A stretch of 64,000 nt of DNA from Cucumis sativus (GCF_000004075.3 NC_026655.2:5518001-5582000), one strand, 5' to 3'. Shown: positions 37,985 to 51,252, counted from the first letter of the stretch. Translations and numbers: made by a program. The notes: generated by a model from the letters alone, not told the origin.

Positions 37985-38690
37985 ATGGAAGTTATAGCAA
38001 AAGATATTCCTGGACACTTTCTTCTCCCACTTCCAAATGGAAGGAACTCAAAGTCATCACCTTTATAATCAACACAAAATTTTCTCTGAATGAACTCATT
38101 TGGGTTTTCCCAAGTCATGGGGTCCCTTTGAATTGCCCAAACATTCACAAAAACTCTGGTTTTTGATGGAATTGTTTATCCTTCAATCTAAACATCTCCC
38201 ACTGATTCTGTAGGCATTAATAAAGGAGCTGGTGGATGTAATCTCAGAGTCTCTTTTATCACTTAATGCATATACTCCATCGATCTTTTCTACATCTTCT
38301 ATTTCAATCTTTGCCTTATTTCCAACTACAGTTCTGATCTCTTCTTGGACTTTCTTCATGGCTGCAGGGTTTCTCATAAGCTACAAACATATCCTGCAAT
38401 TTGGAAGAACAAACCTGTCATTTTGTTGGAGTTGCAACATAAAATCCACAAAACCATTTGCTTCATTAGATTTACCAATACTCATCTTTGTCTTGTGTTC
38501 TTAAATGATCTTCATCAAATATTTTTGAGGTTGTTTTCAGCTCCTTAATGAACCCTCTGACTACATCAACCGCAGGGAAGAAATCCCCAACATAAAATGC
38601 TGCAATTAACACCAAATTTTTTCTTCACACATCTCCAACCTACTTTTACCATTTTCATCCTCAAATTTCTCTTCCAAATGGAGAAATAAA
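37985..38690 (-). pseudogene. wrecked cytochrome P450 (CYP71-like) fragment
   Basis: On the minus strand, pieces of a CYP71 gene occur in the right order but not in one frame. The I-helix side is cut short (DMFVA runs straight into the KKVQEE helix, so the GxDTT region is deleted). Frameshifts or stops then follow through the K-helix region, and a recognisable heme loop FGSGRRKCPG lies near 38030. Exon-1-like remnants lie at about 38480-38690. It lacks the N-terminal half and the conserved oxygen-binding motif, so it cannot encode a P450. It sits 0.4 kb upstream of the intact copy 1, as expected for a tandem-array relic. Confidence 0.85.
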
Positions 38691-38943
38691 ATAGCGTGGG
38701 AGGAAATTTTTAAAATTTTTAATTTCACCATTTTCTAAATCTTAAAAAGAAAAAACAATTTAATTTTGATTAATAAATAAATGAATTATCGGGAAGAGTA
38801 GGAATTTCATTATATTTCTTTGTTATTTGTAAAACATAATTACAAAACCTTATTTTAGAAGGGGTTCCAAAATAATGATTTGTAGTTCACCAATTTTGGT
38901 GATGCTCATAGTGGTACCTTTTGAATTTTGATTATCTTCATTG

Positions 38944-38946
<3 letters not shown>

Positions 38947-38985
<39 letters not shown>
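38947..38985. repeat. TA dinucleotide microsatellite
   Basis: An uninterrupted run of about 19 TA units. Likely highly length-polymorphic. Confidence 0.9.
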
Positions 38986-38987
<2 letters not shown>

Positions 38988-41489
38988 GATTTTTTAAAAA
39001 TAATTTTCTTGTTACTATGATAGAACATTTCACGAGTGTTATAAAAATGAATGCATTCTAAGTATTTTCAAAATCATTTACTATACGATAATTCTTAAGT
39101 GGACAGATTTGATACAAAAGTGAGTAATTATAATAGTTAACAATTTTAAAGATAATAACTAAACTATATAACAACACTTTTAAGAGTTACAAATATTGGT
39201 ATCTGGGTTGATGGGCTTTGCCTATTTTAGGCCCAATATGAAGATGGGATACAATGGGCTTTGGGCGAATTAAATTAGTTTCAATATTGTAATCTTTTAA
39301 TGATTTAAAAGAAAACATATCTCTCAACTAAACTTGTTTAAATACAGTTTAGATTAGAATAATATTGGTGATAACGAAGTATTAAAGTATTTATTCATGA
39401 AGGTTCTCAATAAGAAATAATTAATTATATTGAATTAAAAATTTTCTTAAGTAATGAATCAGTCGGGATCTTTTTCTTATATAACAAAATGCCAAACTTA
39501 TTTACGAATACAACTTAAAGCATGCTATAAATTCAAGTTTAACGATGGACAGACTGCTTCACACTCTTCCATAAAATTTCTCCATAGTATATATTAAGCT
39601 TCCAAACAATAGATGCAATCCATTCTTCAAACATTATGCATGAGACTAATTAATTTATGTCCATTATAACTTCAAATTATGATTCAAAAATATTTATTCG
39701 TATATATATATTTTTAAGACCATCCTAACCTTTCATGTGCTATGTTTTAATTTTAATTTTTATGATTTTCTTCAATTATAGGGTTCATCTTCAATTAGTA
39801 CTCTAACAATTTGACTTATCAATCAACTCGAACTAAAAATAATTTTATAGACTCCGACTTATCAACCAACTACTCACCTAATATTAGACTCTCAATTTAT
39901 TTGATATGTCTCAAACTTTATAGAAATATATATTCTTGGTGCATGCAACAAGTTTCTCACTTAATATGAATGTTAAATCAAAATCCAAACCCCCAATATA
40001 AAATGAAATATACATTCGTTTTAGATAAATTTGGTTCATAAACGTAATTTGCTAATGAAGAGAAACAAAAGCAATTACAAATACATACTGAAAGAACATA
40101 AAGCTATATAATTTTTTTTGTAAATTTACTAACAAATGAGAAATTTTTTATGCGAGAAAAACAAGCTATGATTTAAACGTGTTTTTAAACGCAAATTCTT
40201 TATGTGATGCGAAGAAGACTAAACTATACGATAACTATGTTTCAAATGCTATGCGAATGAAAACTTGAGAATCTTTCGTGTTTTTAAAGTTTTCAACTAT
40301 GTAATATTGATCAACTATGCGATAACATGAGCTATTCGAAATAGCTACGTGAAAGGTTATTAGAACATCTCATCACATATGTTGGCATCCTAGGCGAGAT
40401 GGTCAAACATGATGAGGCATATCAAAAAAATCAAATGTTTTATTATCGTTTAGCTTTTAAAATAAGTTAACATAACTCCTCCATAAATAAAAAAAAGGTT
40501 ACAAATTGATTTCTCAAAATTAATTTTCAACCGTATATTCATTCCCTCATATAATATATGTACTTTCTTCATCAGTTCAATGTACGCGTCAGAAATTTAC
40601 ATAAGCAAGAAAACTCTCTCTAAAACTTTTCTTTTGAGTTTACCGAGCAATTGTGAGTGTTTATCCGAGTATTGAGATTCCAATTGATTTATGTGCAAAA
40701 TCAATAGAAGAATAAAGATTGTTTATCCTAGGGAAGACGAGACAAAAATTCTGTTTGCACAAAGGAACAGAGCCACGAAACGTCTTGAAAAGATAGTGTG
40801 ATCCGCGACTCAGCTATTTTTTAACCAATTTTTGTTTTTCACCTTTAAGTTCTAACCATTAGGCATTTTCTCCACTTAGCGAGGTAATCGGTATGCGACT
40901 TGACTACGCGAAAAACAGTTTCTTAATCAAGATAAAAGGGGAAAGTGCAACAAAACAACATACTTTATCAGGTTTGAATTTCTTTATGTAAAAATTAAAT
41001 TTGTTTAACTATTAAATTCAAAGACCTGATGAATATAACATAAAGCTATATGTAAGTATGAGAGTCCAAATGTAAATCATTCCAATTATATTTTTCTTAT
41101 TTTTTAAAGTGTGAAAGAAATCATAGAAGATCTGGCTGGTCGATTTAAAATGTATTTAATATGTATACACAACCATATAATAATCTAAAAACAAACAAAA
41201 AAATAACATATAATAATATGTACCACAATCATACAAAACGTTTTACTTTTTATAATATATAAATTTGTTAAAAAGCTAATAATAATAATACACTTTACTC
41301 AAATTGTTTTTTATTCAATATAAAATACTCATAATGTTCAGAGAATAAAATATGTAAAATTTAATGTTTAAAATATTAGATTAAATTATGAATTTAGTTC
41401 TCTGATAATGCTAGAAATCAAGTCATGTGATTTTATATGTTAGAATTTTACTTTTTTTGTCTATGATTGGATAATAGAAAATTATAAGA

Positions 41490-42060
41490 GATTTTTTTAA
41501 AAATATTACCAATTCGGCCAAATATTTACAATAATTTTGAAAGTAGAAAAAATCCACAAATCCACAAGCGATTAATTGATACACAACCGGTGTAATATAT
41601 TTGGTACATAATTTTGTATTTTAGAGTTGGCTAGACGATCGTTTAAATTTTCCTAACTCAAATTTAAACAATTTTTTTTTGTCTTTTTGTTACCTGATAT
41701 TTGATCGTTTAGATTTAGGTTTTTTCTTGTACATATAGTTTAGATTTAATCTTAAATGATTTTTTTGAAGGATTACCAAATCTAAACACTTTTTAAAAAT
41801 ATTCTTTGTTATTTAGATTTTACTATTTTTGATATCATCTTTAAATTTGGCTACTCAATATCCCAACTATTTTTGAAACACCCTTTATACTTGTGGACAA
41901 CACAAAAAAAAGTAGATATTTTATATTTGGTTAAATAACAATTTGAAAAAAATAAAAGAAAAAAATAAAAGAAAAAAATGAAAAGAAAAATTAAAAAAAT
42001 GACAGAAGAAAAAAGATGAAAAGAAAGAACAAACATAAAATATTTAAAAAATAATCGACT
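41490..42060. repeat. dispersed MITE-like repeat
   Basis: The left end (TTTTTTAAAAATATTACCAA..CCAAATATTTACAATAATTTT..AAAATCCACAAATCC) matches the ends at 20880 and, inverted, near 46855 and 59400. The inside has the words 'ATTTAGATTT' and 'CTAAACACTTTT' that also recur in the 46.3-46.9 kb copy. The right end is unclear. Confidence 0.5.
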
Positions 42061-42879
42061 TCATGTACCTTTAATTTTCGTTACACGACCATAAACGTTA
42101 TATTTATGAAAAGTTTCCAAATTATAAACCATGAAATTAAAGTTAAAAATATTTTTTTTCAAGGTCATAAAAGATAAAAAATATATATATATTTATTTAA
42201 AATATAAAAAATTGTAGATTAAGTTACAAATATGTTTAAGCCGTAGGGCTTGTGATCCAAAATTTTATTTTTGAAAATTAAATAAAGAAACTTATAGAAA
42301 ATGAAAATAAAAATAAAATTGTTACTTTCAAAATAATATTTAAAAATCAATTCAAAACAGCATGGTTACTACGTTTGGGTTTGAATTTCAAACATAGAAA
42401 AAGATTGATGTATAATAACGATGTACGATTAATTTGACGAAGTCTTTCTATGTTCATTTTTTTTTTACCTTTCAATTTGGGAACAAAAAAATGAAAAGTG
42501 AATCAAGAGCTACACAAAGTCGTTATTTCGATAAGTTAGGAACAATTTTGATCTCTATATCTATTAAAACATGTTTACCCTTTCAATATTATCGGATTAT
42601 AATATGTAATCATTTCATTAGCTATTAGTTTTTTTTTTTCTATTGAGAGTAAACTTTAATAGGCTAAAGTTGAGTCATACTTAATTGAAAATTTTAAATA
42701 TGGACAAGTTTATTTTCATGTGTCAAATAACATTTTCTTGCAACATTATGCTATAATTTGCAACTATTTACTTTTTTTATTATAAAAGATAGAGAGAGAA
42801 AGAAAGGAAAAAAAAAAAAAAACTATTTTGTTACCAAATTAACTTTTCAAGTGGAACAGTTTGTTTTATTGCCAAATAA

Positions 42880-43945
42880 ATCCAAATTTGATTTTTCTTC
42901 CCAATATAAGAGGTTAATTATTATTCTTTAATTTTGAAATATGCAAAAAAAATACACATTGGTTGACTAATTCGATAATTCCGTAAGTTTAATAGCCACT
43001 TACAAAATAGAATTTATGATAGCAGTAACAGAGTTTTTTATAGTCTTAAATATTACTAATTACTTATCATATTTAGAATACGAACAAAGAAAGTATCATG
43101 GACGGTTTTTCTAAATATTTTTATCTAATCTAAAATTTTTAAGTTTAATTTGAGTAATGATGGTTCCCATAGTTCTAATAATTAATCATATATTAAAATA
43201 TATGATATTAATTCCAACCTTCTTTATGAACATTCTCTTCATGATCCATGGAGGATCTCTTTTGAATTTTTATATTTAAATATTAAATAATATCTAACAA
43301 TCAATGATAACAATTCTAGATTGAGTTTGAAATTCCAATCTACCAACTCTAGATTTTCTTCTTCCTTTAAAAAAATATATACTTTTGATAGATTTTTTGT
43401 AGCTCACCACACTTGTGTAGGTGTGTTAGACTATTTCCCGTGAATCATAAACCCTAAAATCTTTCTTCATTTTTTTTATAAAAAAAGTTGTTTTAAATGA
43501 TTAAATTATTGAAGATATTCAATTAAAAATATAACAAATTTTGTTATATGATAGATTTAGATGGGAAGAATCTATTCATCCATCAAATTTTATTATATAC
43601 TTTTAAATAGGTTAGGTAATTTGCTATGTACTTAGAAAACCTTTCTTTAATAAACCAAGATTAATTTTAGAAAATTAGTTTTTAATCAACTGTTTCACTT
43701 AATATGAAAACCATTTTTTATAAAAAAAAACTTTAAAATGGTGATTAAGAAAATCAATTGTTATGGAACTAAAATTTAGTTCAAACACATATGGACCATC
43801 CAACTTAAAAACCAAAAATTAAAACTCGGTTACATTAGCTTTCATACAAAACACAATTTATATAATATATAAAAATAGAAGATTAAAATATCTGACATTT
43901 TTAATTAACAACAATACAAAAGGATAATTATAAGACTGAGAATGA
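42880..43945. repeat. downstream flank of CYP71 copy A, shared with copy B flank
   Basis: About 42880-43150 resembles 47210-47355 (GAGGTTAATTATT..GGTTGACTAATTCGATAA..AAGTTTAATTTGAGTAAT). About 43170-43289 resembles 55185-55287 (AATTAATCATATA..CCAACCTTCT..ACATTCTCTTCATGATC..TTTTTATATTTAAATATTA). In copy A about 650 bp (43290-43940) then separate this block from the stop codon. In copy B the block abuts the stop. Confidence 0.6.
43258..43440. repeat. repeat also present inverted at 58050-58220
   Basis: The words TTGAATTTTTATATTTAAATATTAAATAATATCTAAC.. (split over 43260-43300), then CTCTAGATTTTCTTCTTCC and TTTTGATAGATT, recur as reverse complements at about 58050-58220. A dispersed repeat; class unknown. 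Confidence 0.5.
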
Positions 43946-46051
43946 TTAATTAGACACAACATAAGGTATGGGGTTAAGATGGAGTGACTTTTTCTTACGA
44001 ACAGTGAGTCCATTAGATTCTTCAACATCCAATGATTCACAACCATCAGGAAGCTTCCAATCAAACCAATAGAGAATATTAGCCAAAACAAATTCAAAAG
44101 AAGCAATCGCAAATGACAATCCAGGACACTTCCTTCTTCCACTACCAAATGGAATGAACTCAAGGTTTTGACCTTTATAATCAGCTGAATTAGTTTTGTC
44201 CATAAATCTCTCTGGAATGAACTCATTTGGATTAACCCAAAATTGAGGGTCTCTTTGAATGGCCCAAGCATTCACAAACACTCTTGTTTTTGACGGAATA
44301 TAGTAACCTTCAATCTCAACGTCTGCCATTGTTTCTCTTGGCAATAAAAGAGGAACGGGTGGGTGAAGCCTTAGAGACTCTTTAATCACACATTGCATGT
44401 ATTCCATTTTTTGAATGTCTTCTGCTTCTATCTTTGATTTTTTGCCAATTATCGTTCTAACTTCTTCTTGAACTTTCTTCATGATTCTTGGTTTTCTCAT
44501 TAGCTCTGTCATTGTCCATTCCAATCCTGTTGCTGTTGAGTCACTTCCACCTACAAACATGTCCTATAAATGCAAAATACAAACCTAATCAAATATTTTT
44601 TTTTCTATAAAAGTTTGTATTTTCAAAAGATTTCTAAAAATATCTCTCAATATTGAATGTTATTTTTTTACATATTAAAAACAAAAAAACAAAGAGGAGA
44701 GACACATCGTCAGGAAAAACTGTTTTGTTGTTTTCGTGTTTGAAGGTCAAAATTAAAAGCACAAATGCTGGTGAGGAGTTTTAGGAGAAAAGTTAATGAC
44801 AATATGACATTTATTGAAAATGGGGGGAGAATATTAATTAATTAACTCAAATTGTAAATCTAATTCTCATGAGCTGCGAGAAAAATTAGAATTTAGTTTA
44901 TATAATATATAATTACATGGTAGCGTGTTTAGAAGAATTGTTTATCGAACTACCAAAGTCAATCAAATAATATTTATACAGTTTTGACAATTAAAGTCTA
45001 ACCACTCTTTAGATTGTGAGAATTAAATTTTGATTTTTCTTGATCAAATTCTCTCTTTTCTTTTTTTACCTTGTGTCAATTGTATCCTAAAAAATGGATG
45101 TACGTAGCGTAATATATAAAGAGAATTAAGAAAGAGAGAACTAACCAAAACAATTGCTTTGAGGTTATCAAGAGAGAAATGATAGTCAAGCTTGTCATCT
45201 TGTTGAAGTTGTAGCATAATATCCACAAAATCCTTTTTCGATTCATAATCATCGATATTAATTACACCTCCTGATCGCTTGATCTTCTCCTTATGTTCTT
45301 CAACAACTTTACTAAAAAACTCATCCAATGTTTTGAAACAATTCTTCAAATCCCAATGAAATCCTCTAATAACATCAATAATCCAACCAAATGAAGGGAA
45401 AAAATCCTCAACACAAAACGCTGTTACTATCACCATAGCCTTTCTTGATATCTCCTCAAATCTACTCTTCCCATCTTCATCCTCAAATTTCTCTCCCAGA
45501 ACACATCTTGAAACAATATTATTTGATGTTTGAAAAAACAAATGTCCAAGATCTAAACTTTGATCACTCCCAATTTTACGAATCTTATTAATAAGAGAAT
45601 CGATTTCTTCATCTCTAACGTATTGAAAAGACTCAACTCTTTTCACACTAAAAAGCTCAAGGACACATATTTTTCTTGCTTGGCGCCAGTACTCGCCATA
45701 AGGGGCAAAACCCACATCTTGACATCCGTAAAGCAAGGTTTTTGCCGCAGTCGTTTGGGGTCGGTTAGAGAATACGAGGTCATGGGTTTTCATGACTTGT
45801 TCGGCTATTTTCACAGAGGAAATTATGAGGACAGGAGCTTGGCCTAGCTTTAAGAGCATTAGAGGGCCATATTCTTGGGAAAGAGTGGCCAAGGATTGGT
45901 GTGGTAGGGAGCCTAGTTGGTGAAGGTTGCCAATTAGGGGAAGTTTTGGAGGCGAAGGAGGGAAGTTGGGGGTTTTCGGTTTGAAGAAGAATAGTTTTAG
46001 TAAAAGTAAGAAGATGGAGATGAAGAAGAGCAAAGATGAGATGGGATCCAT
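43946..46051 (-). CDS. cytochrome P450, CYP71 family (copy A of tandem pair)
   Basis: Two exons, 46051-45146 and 44563-43946, joined in phase 0, give 507 residues. The N-terminal anchor has the run LLLLKLFFF, then PPSPPKLPLIGN. The I-helix reads GGSDST (the usual AGTDTT Ala and first Thr are Gly and Ser; the last reads Ser-Thr). ExxR is in KESLR, PERF is present, and the heme loop is FGSGRRKCPG with Cys448. Starting from the first ATG (MDPISS) gives the standard anchor. It is about 92% identical to copy B by a hand count of differences, pointing to a recent tandem duplication. Role as for CYP71 enzymes in general: an ER mono-oxygenase of specialised metabolism. Substrate unknown. Confidence 0.93.
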
Positions 46052-46107
46052 TTCTTTTGAATCTTGCTCTCCCACCAAACTTAATCTGGTTGGAGAGTTT
46101 TAGAGTG

Positions 46108-46145
46108 TATTTATAGATAATTTTAATATACTTTGTCGCCACGTG
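46108..46145 (-). promoter_or_regulatory. TATA box and G-box of CYP71 copy A
   Basis: TATAAATA (46108-46115, minus strand) lies 57 bp above the start codon. A CACGTG core (46140-46145) lies about 25 bp further upstream. The TATA is shared with copy B; I did not find the G-box at the same place there. Confidence 0.55.
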
Positions 46146-46329
46146 TCCGAGACGAGGGTATTATAAATAAAGTAAATTTAAAAAAAAAAATGGTTAACGA
46201 AAAATAGAAGTGAGTTTGAAAGTCATTTGTGTGGGGAAGATATTAGCAAATTGATAATAATCTAAGAATAATCTATTAAGCTATAGACATAAATGAATAA
46301 AGTCTTCAACTCAACAAGGTTAATTTTCA

Positions 46330-46855
46330 TAAATATAACAAACCATTCAAATATTTACTGCTAATATAACAAAATGAAAAAGCCCATGAATCTAGTCAAT
46401 TTTTTTAAAAATATTACATGTTTGTCTTCCTTTTCATCGTCTTTTTCTCTTCTTATATGGTTTTTCTTTTATTTTTTTTCGAACGGTTTATTTGGTTCAA
46501 GATCGTGTGTACCGAATATAAAATATCTATTTTAATTTTTTTTTTATCAAACTCTTATTTGGTTGTTTCAAAAATCATTAAGATATTAGATAGCCAAATC
46601 TAAATAATGTTGTATAAAAAAAAAGTAGTAATGAATCTATAAAAAATCGTTTAGAATTGGGTAGCCAAATTTAAAATCTTAACAATTAGTGTACCAAAAA
46701 CTATTGAAAAAAATTATTTAAATTTTGGTAGCCAAATCTAAACGATTATTTCTTAAATATATTACCCACGCTTGTTTTTCACTGTGGACATGTGGGTTTT
46801 CAGTCTTGGAAATTGTCCTAGGTAAATATTTTGCCTCTTTGTTATATTTTTAAAA
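46330..46855. mobile_element. MITE-like element with imperfect terminal inverted repeats
   Basis: The left end AAATATAACAAACCATTCAA..ATATTTAC..AAAAAGCCCATG is matched at the right by its reverse complement (AAATATAACAAAGAGGCAAA..ATATTTACC..AAAACCCACATG). About 525 bp, AT-rich, no coding frame. The inside carries 'GTAGCCAAATCTAAACGATT' words in both orientations. It fits a non-autonomous DNA transposon; the superfamily and target duplication are not resolved. Confidence 0.55.
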
Positions 46856-46984
46856 AAATCTAAAAGAATATATTGAAGCTCTAATAAGCAAACGAATAAA
46901 TTCAATAACAAAAACCAATATAAAGTTAATTAAAAACTAGAGGTCCACTGCAAGTAAAAAGAAAAAAAAAATAACATCATTCAC

Positions 46985-47205
46985 CAAACAAAGTTTTTTA
47001 TTTAGGTTTTTTAAAAATATCTCATTGTTATCGATTCGAAGAAAATAAAACCAGACATGAATTGATAATGATGGATGGCATAAGAGCCATTAGAAAAATG
47101 AATTTTATTTTTGTTTCAAAAGATTTTTTTATTCACCTTAAAAATATTAAGATACCAAAATTTAATATTTTAATCTTTATCGCACGTGTCTAATGAGAAA
47201 TTCTT
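46985..47205 (-). mobile_element. fragment of the same LTR family as 48700 and 51253
   Basis: The words TTTATTTAGGTTTT, GGCATAAGAGCCATTAGAAAAATGA, AAAGATTTTTTTATTCACCTTA and TAATGAGAAATTC match, in order, the stretch at about 51495-51692 in the second LTR copy and, inverted, copy 1. The piece lacks both LTR ends, so it is a relic. Confidence 0.6.
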
Positions 47206-48699
47206 TAATTTTGATTTTGATTTTTGATTTTTCTTCGGAATATAAGAGGTTAATTATTCTTTAATTTTACACATAGGCATATTCATGCATGTGGTCTACA
47301 TATTATGAGGTTGACTAATTCGATAAATTACTATAAGTTTAATTTGAGTAATTATTATTCACAAAGTGTAAAATTTGATTGAAGGATTTTTCTCTGTCTC
47401 TATAAATATTATGGAATCTGATGGCTTCAATTGATGGTTCTCAGCTATTTATGCATGGCCCTGCTAGAACAAAAAACAGGAAATACCTTTGGGATGAATT
47501 AAATATGTTGGCCTATGTGTGGAACAAATTGGCTTTTAGAGGGAGATTTCAATATGATTAGATGTAGTTGTGAAACTTCATCAAGGAATCTGGCTACGTA
47601 CAACATGAACAAAGTTAACTCTTCCATCCAACGATGCAACCTTACCAATCCTCCTCTCACAAATGACAAGTTTACCTGATCCAACCTCACGAGAAAGCGA
47701 CTTGTGACCTTTCTAGACTTTATCGTTTTCTTTATACTACACAATGAGGGGTTAGATTCACTAATAATACCATCAGATTTCTCACAAGAGTCACATCTGA
47801 TAACTTCCCTGTTGTACTTGAGATCACTTCAAATCTCAAGTGGGGACCTGCCCCTTTTCATTTCAACAACTATACTATCAACATGACAAACTTTTCAAGA
47901 TAATATCCTAAATTGGTGGATAGAACTTCAACAAGAAGGACACCCGGGCTACTCCTTTATGCATAAACTCAAACAAATGGCTTAAAAGGTTAAACACTAG
48001 CAATATGAGAAGTACAGTGATGCAGAGAAAGACATTACATGCTGGAAAGAAGAAATTGAAAAAACTGATAATCTTGAGGCTCAAAATCTCTTTACTGACA
48101 TGGAAAGCAACAAAAGAAAATCCCTCAAGATTGATATCGCCTCCTTCATGATCATTAAAAAGTCTCAATACTAGGCTCAAAGAGCAAAAAGAACATGGTT
48201 AGAGGAAGAAGATGAAAACACAAGCTTCTTCCCCAAGGCTTGTTGTGCAAGAAGAAGATCGAAGAAATCCTTATAACTTAATTTTTTGATAGACAAGGAT
48301 CATTACACAAGACAAATGAAGATATTTGGGATCATTACACAAGACAAATGAAGATATTTGTAACACTCTAATAAACCATTTAAAGACATATACACCACAC
48401 AAACAAAATGTCACGAAGTTATTGACAATCTTGATTGGACCCTATTAATAATGAACAACAAGCCCTCCTCATCAAGCCTTTAAGAGAAATGGAAGTCAAA
48501 GACGCTTTATTCTTCTTTGATGGTAATAAAGCTCCAAGACCTGATGGTTTCACCATGAAATTTTATAAAAAGTTTTGGAACACCCTCAAGGTTAAGATTA
48601 TGGAGGTGTTCCACAAGATTTTTTTTGAAACTAAGGTGATAAACAAAGTGGTTAATGAAACCTACATAGCTCTTATTGTCAAGAAAGATAAATGCAAGG

Positions 48700-50975
48700 T
48701 CTAGATACCGTATTTTGTCCTATATTTATTTATTATAAAAGAAAAAAGAAAAAGAAAAAGAAATTAAATTTGAATTTGAATTTGAATTTGAATTTGAATT
48801 TTGAATCTTAAATTTATATTTAAAAAAAAACAATAATAATAATAATAAATACACTTAAAAATAAATAATAAAAATAAAAATAAAAGGTTTGATTTCCTTC
48901 CTATTTTTTCTCAACCATCCCTTTTTCTTTGTCATCACTCTCCCACTTTCTCCCACTCTCCCACTTTCTTCCTATTTCTCTGTAGTCTGCACTCCATCTC
49001 GTGATCTAAAAAAAAACAATGAAGCTTGCCCTATCAAATGGAAAGAGGAAAAAAGAAAAGGGGAGGATCTTTTTTTTATTATTGGAGGATTTAGAAAGAG
49101 GGGAAGAGTGAAAGAAGATAAAAAAGGAGTAACCTTTGGCATTGAAGGGCAGACCTGCTGGTAAGTTTTTTTTTTCTTTTTCCTCTTTTTATTCTTATTC
49201 TTGTTTAATGATTTTTTTTTTCTTCTTGTTTGATATACTGCTTTTAATTATGAACTATCGTGTTCATCATTTTACCATCATTTAACATGTTAATTTTATT
49301 ATTTGTATCTTTCTTTATACTGAGCATTCTACCTTCCATTCTATATTAAATTTTTTATTTTTTATTTTTAAATATTGAACATTCTGTTCTGTGTTAATTT
49401 CTTTTTAATTGTTGGGTATCCATTCTGTATATCCATTCTATGTTAATTTTTAAATATTGAGCATTCTGTTATGTGTTAATTTTCTTTTATTATTGGGCAT
49501 CCATTCTGTGTTAATTTTCTTTTATTACTGGGCATCCATTCTGTGTTAATTTCTTTTTAATTAATTAGCATCATATATTTGTATTTGGATACTCATTCTT
49601 CATTGACACCCATTTTACACCCATTTTACAGTTAATTACTTATATCCATATGGCATGCCTTAATAATTATGCATAATTAATCAATTAGCCTTTTGTATTT
49701 GGTAATACTCATTCTTCATTGGCATCCATTTTACAGTTTTTGTTAATTACTTTATCCATGTATCCATATGGCATACTCGGTTAATAATTACTGTTATCCA
49801 TATATTATCCATGTTAATAATTATGCATGATATAATTAAATTTTGGCAACAACCATTTTTCATTTGGCCTATTAATTAATTAGCAACTTGTATGCGACAT
49901 TTTCATTCCCTCATTCTAATTATTTGCATGATGTATTAATTAATCAGTATGCATATGTGGCTATAATTATTTGATATTTATTTTGGTGTGATTATTTATT
50001 TGCAATATTATTTATTTGCATATTGGGCCAAACCTACTTTAGCATTCAACTGTTAATTATTATTTGATATCCATTTGGCCTCGTTTAATTATGCATTAAT
50101 CAATTATTTTGCATCTGCATTAATCAATTATTTTGCATCATTTTGAATTAATCAATTATTTTGCATCATTTTGAATTAATCAATTATGTTGCATGTGTTG
50201 TATTAATTAATTATCTTGCATCCTACATTAATATCTTTTACATTTTGCATATATTATCAATGTATTTATTTTATCTCAGCATATTACACCTAAGTATTTT
50301 TCAAATTTCATAATGTTTTGTCATTGTTATTATTTTTTTATAATAATGTAAATTGGAGAAAAAGTATTGTTTTTTATGGATTTTATAATTTAAAATCCAT
50401 AAATACATGAAATTTTTCCGTTTGAAATTTAATTAATAGATTATTTTTTTAAATTAACACATTTCATATTTTAAATGAAACTGAGTAGTATTTTCTATGA
50501 ATTTATTAATTCTAGATATATGAAATTTTTCATTAAACACCTATGATAGAGATTAAAATATCAAGTGTTGGTATCTTAATATTCTTAAGGTGAATAAAAA
50601 TATTTTAAAACAAAAATAAACTTAATTTTTCTAATGGCTCCTATGCCACTCATAATCATCAATTCATGCTTAGGTTTTACTTTCTTCGATATGAATTGAT
50701 AAACATGGGACATTTAAACAAAACCTAAATAAAAATTTTATTTTGTGAACCTCTATAATTTAATTTAAAAGATAAAATTGGGTAACCATTTTTTGGGTGT
50801 TGTAGGGTGCTAACACCTTCCCTACACACAACTGACTCCCGAACTTAAATCTGACCATTTTTTTTTTTTGGTGACCAATCACACCCTAATATGGTTGGTG
50901 GCGACTCCAAAATTATTTATTAAAATAAAATAAACGGGGAGGTCGGCCGCTCCGCGTAGCGATCACGTCGCGACA
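48700..50975 (+). mobile_element. solo LTR, copy 1 (Gypsy-type), inserted in the LINE
   Basis: This 2,276-bp element interrupts the LINE reverse transcriptase. It begins TCTAGATACC (TG-type end with one change relative to copy 2) and ends GTCGCGACA. It is flanked by CAAGG (48695-48699) and TAAGG (50976-50980), a 4-of-5 match. The end region has the words GGTGCTAACACCTTCCCTAC and GGTGGCGACTCC, typical of plant Ty3/Gypsy (Tat/Ogre-type) LTRs in my memory. It has no gag or pol, so it is a solo LTR. The inside is AT-rich with GAATTT repeats (48765-48800) and many degenerate TTAATTA/TGCAT units (about 49.4-50.2 kb). Confidence 0.75.
48765..48800. repeat. GAATTT hexamer repeat inside solo LTR copy 1
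   Basis: Five or more tandem copies of TTTGAA/GAATTT near the left LTR end. A related but degenerate AAATTTAAAATTT stretch lies at the matching end of copy 2 (53160-53240). Confidence 0.7.
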
Positions 50976-51252
50976 TAAGGAAGCTTCCAATTTCATACCA
51001 ATCAGTTTGACGACATTTTTATACAAAATTGTGGCAAAATCTCTGCCTACAAGACTAAAAAAAATTCTTTCCAACATGATATCTAGTAACCAAATGGTGT
51101 TTGTAAAGGGGAGATTAAATCGCAGATGCAATCCTTATTGCCAACGAGACCATTGATTACTGTAAATGTAAAAAAACAAAAGGTTTCGTTTTCAAGCTGG
51201 ACATTGAGAAGGCTTTTGACAAATGAAATTAGAACTTCAGCAACTACATGCT

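Larger units (their letters stand above)
38700..42870. other. AT-rich intergenic region with repeats
   Basis: About 4 kb with no supported gene. It holds a long TA microsatellite (38947-38985) and a repeat with a recognisable end at 41490. The rest is AT-rich with poly-A and poly-T. Confidence 0.5.

Noticed and set aside
48889..49164. Open frame inside solo LTR copy 1 (and 52811-53074 in copy 2).
   Set aside because: Both are low-complexity Ser/Gly/Glu-rich frames inside LTRs with no conserved domain.
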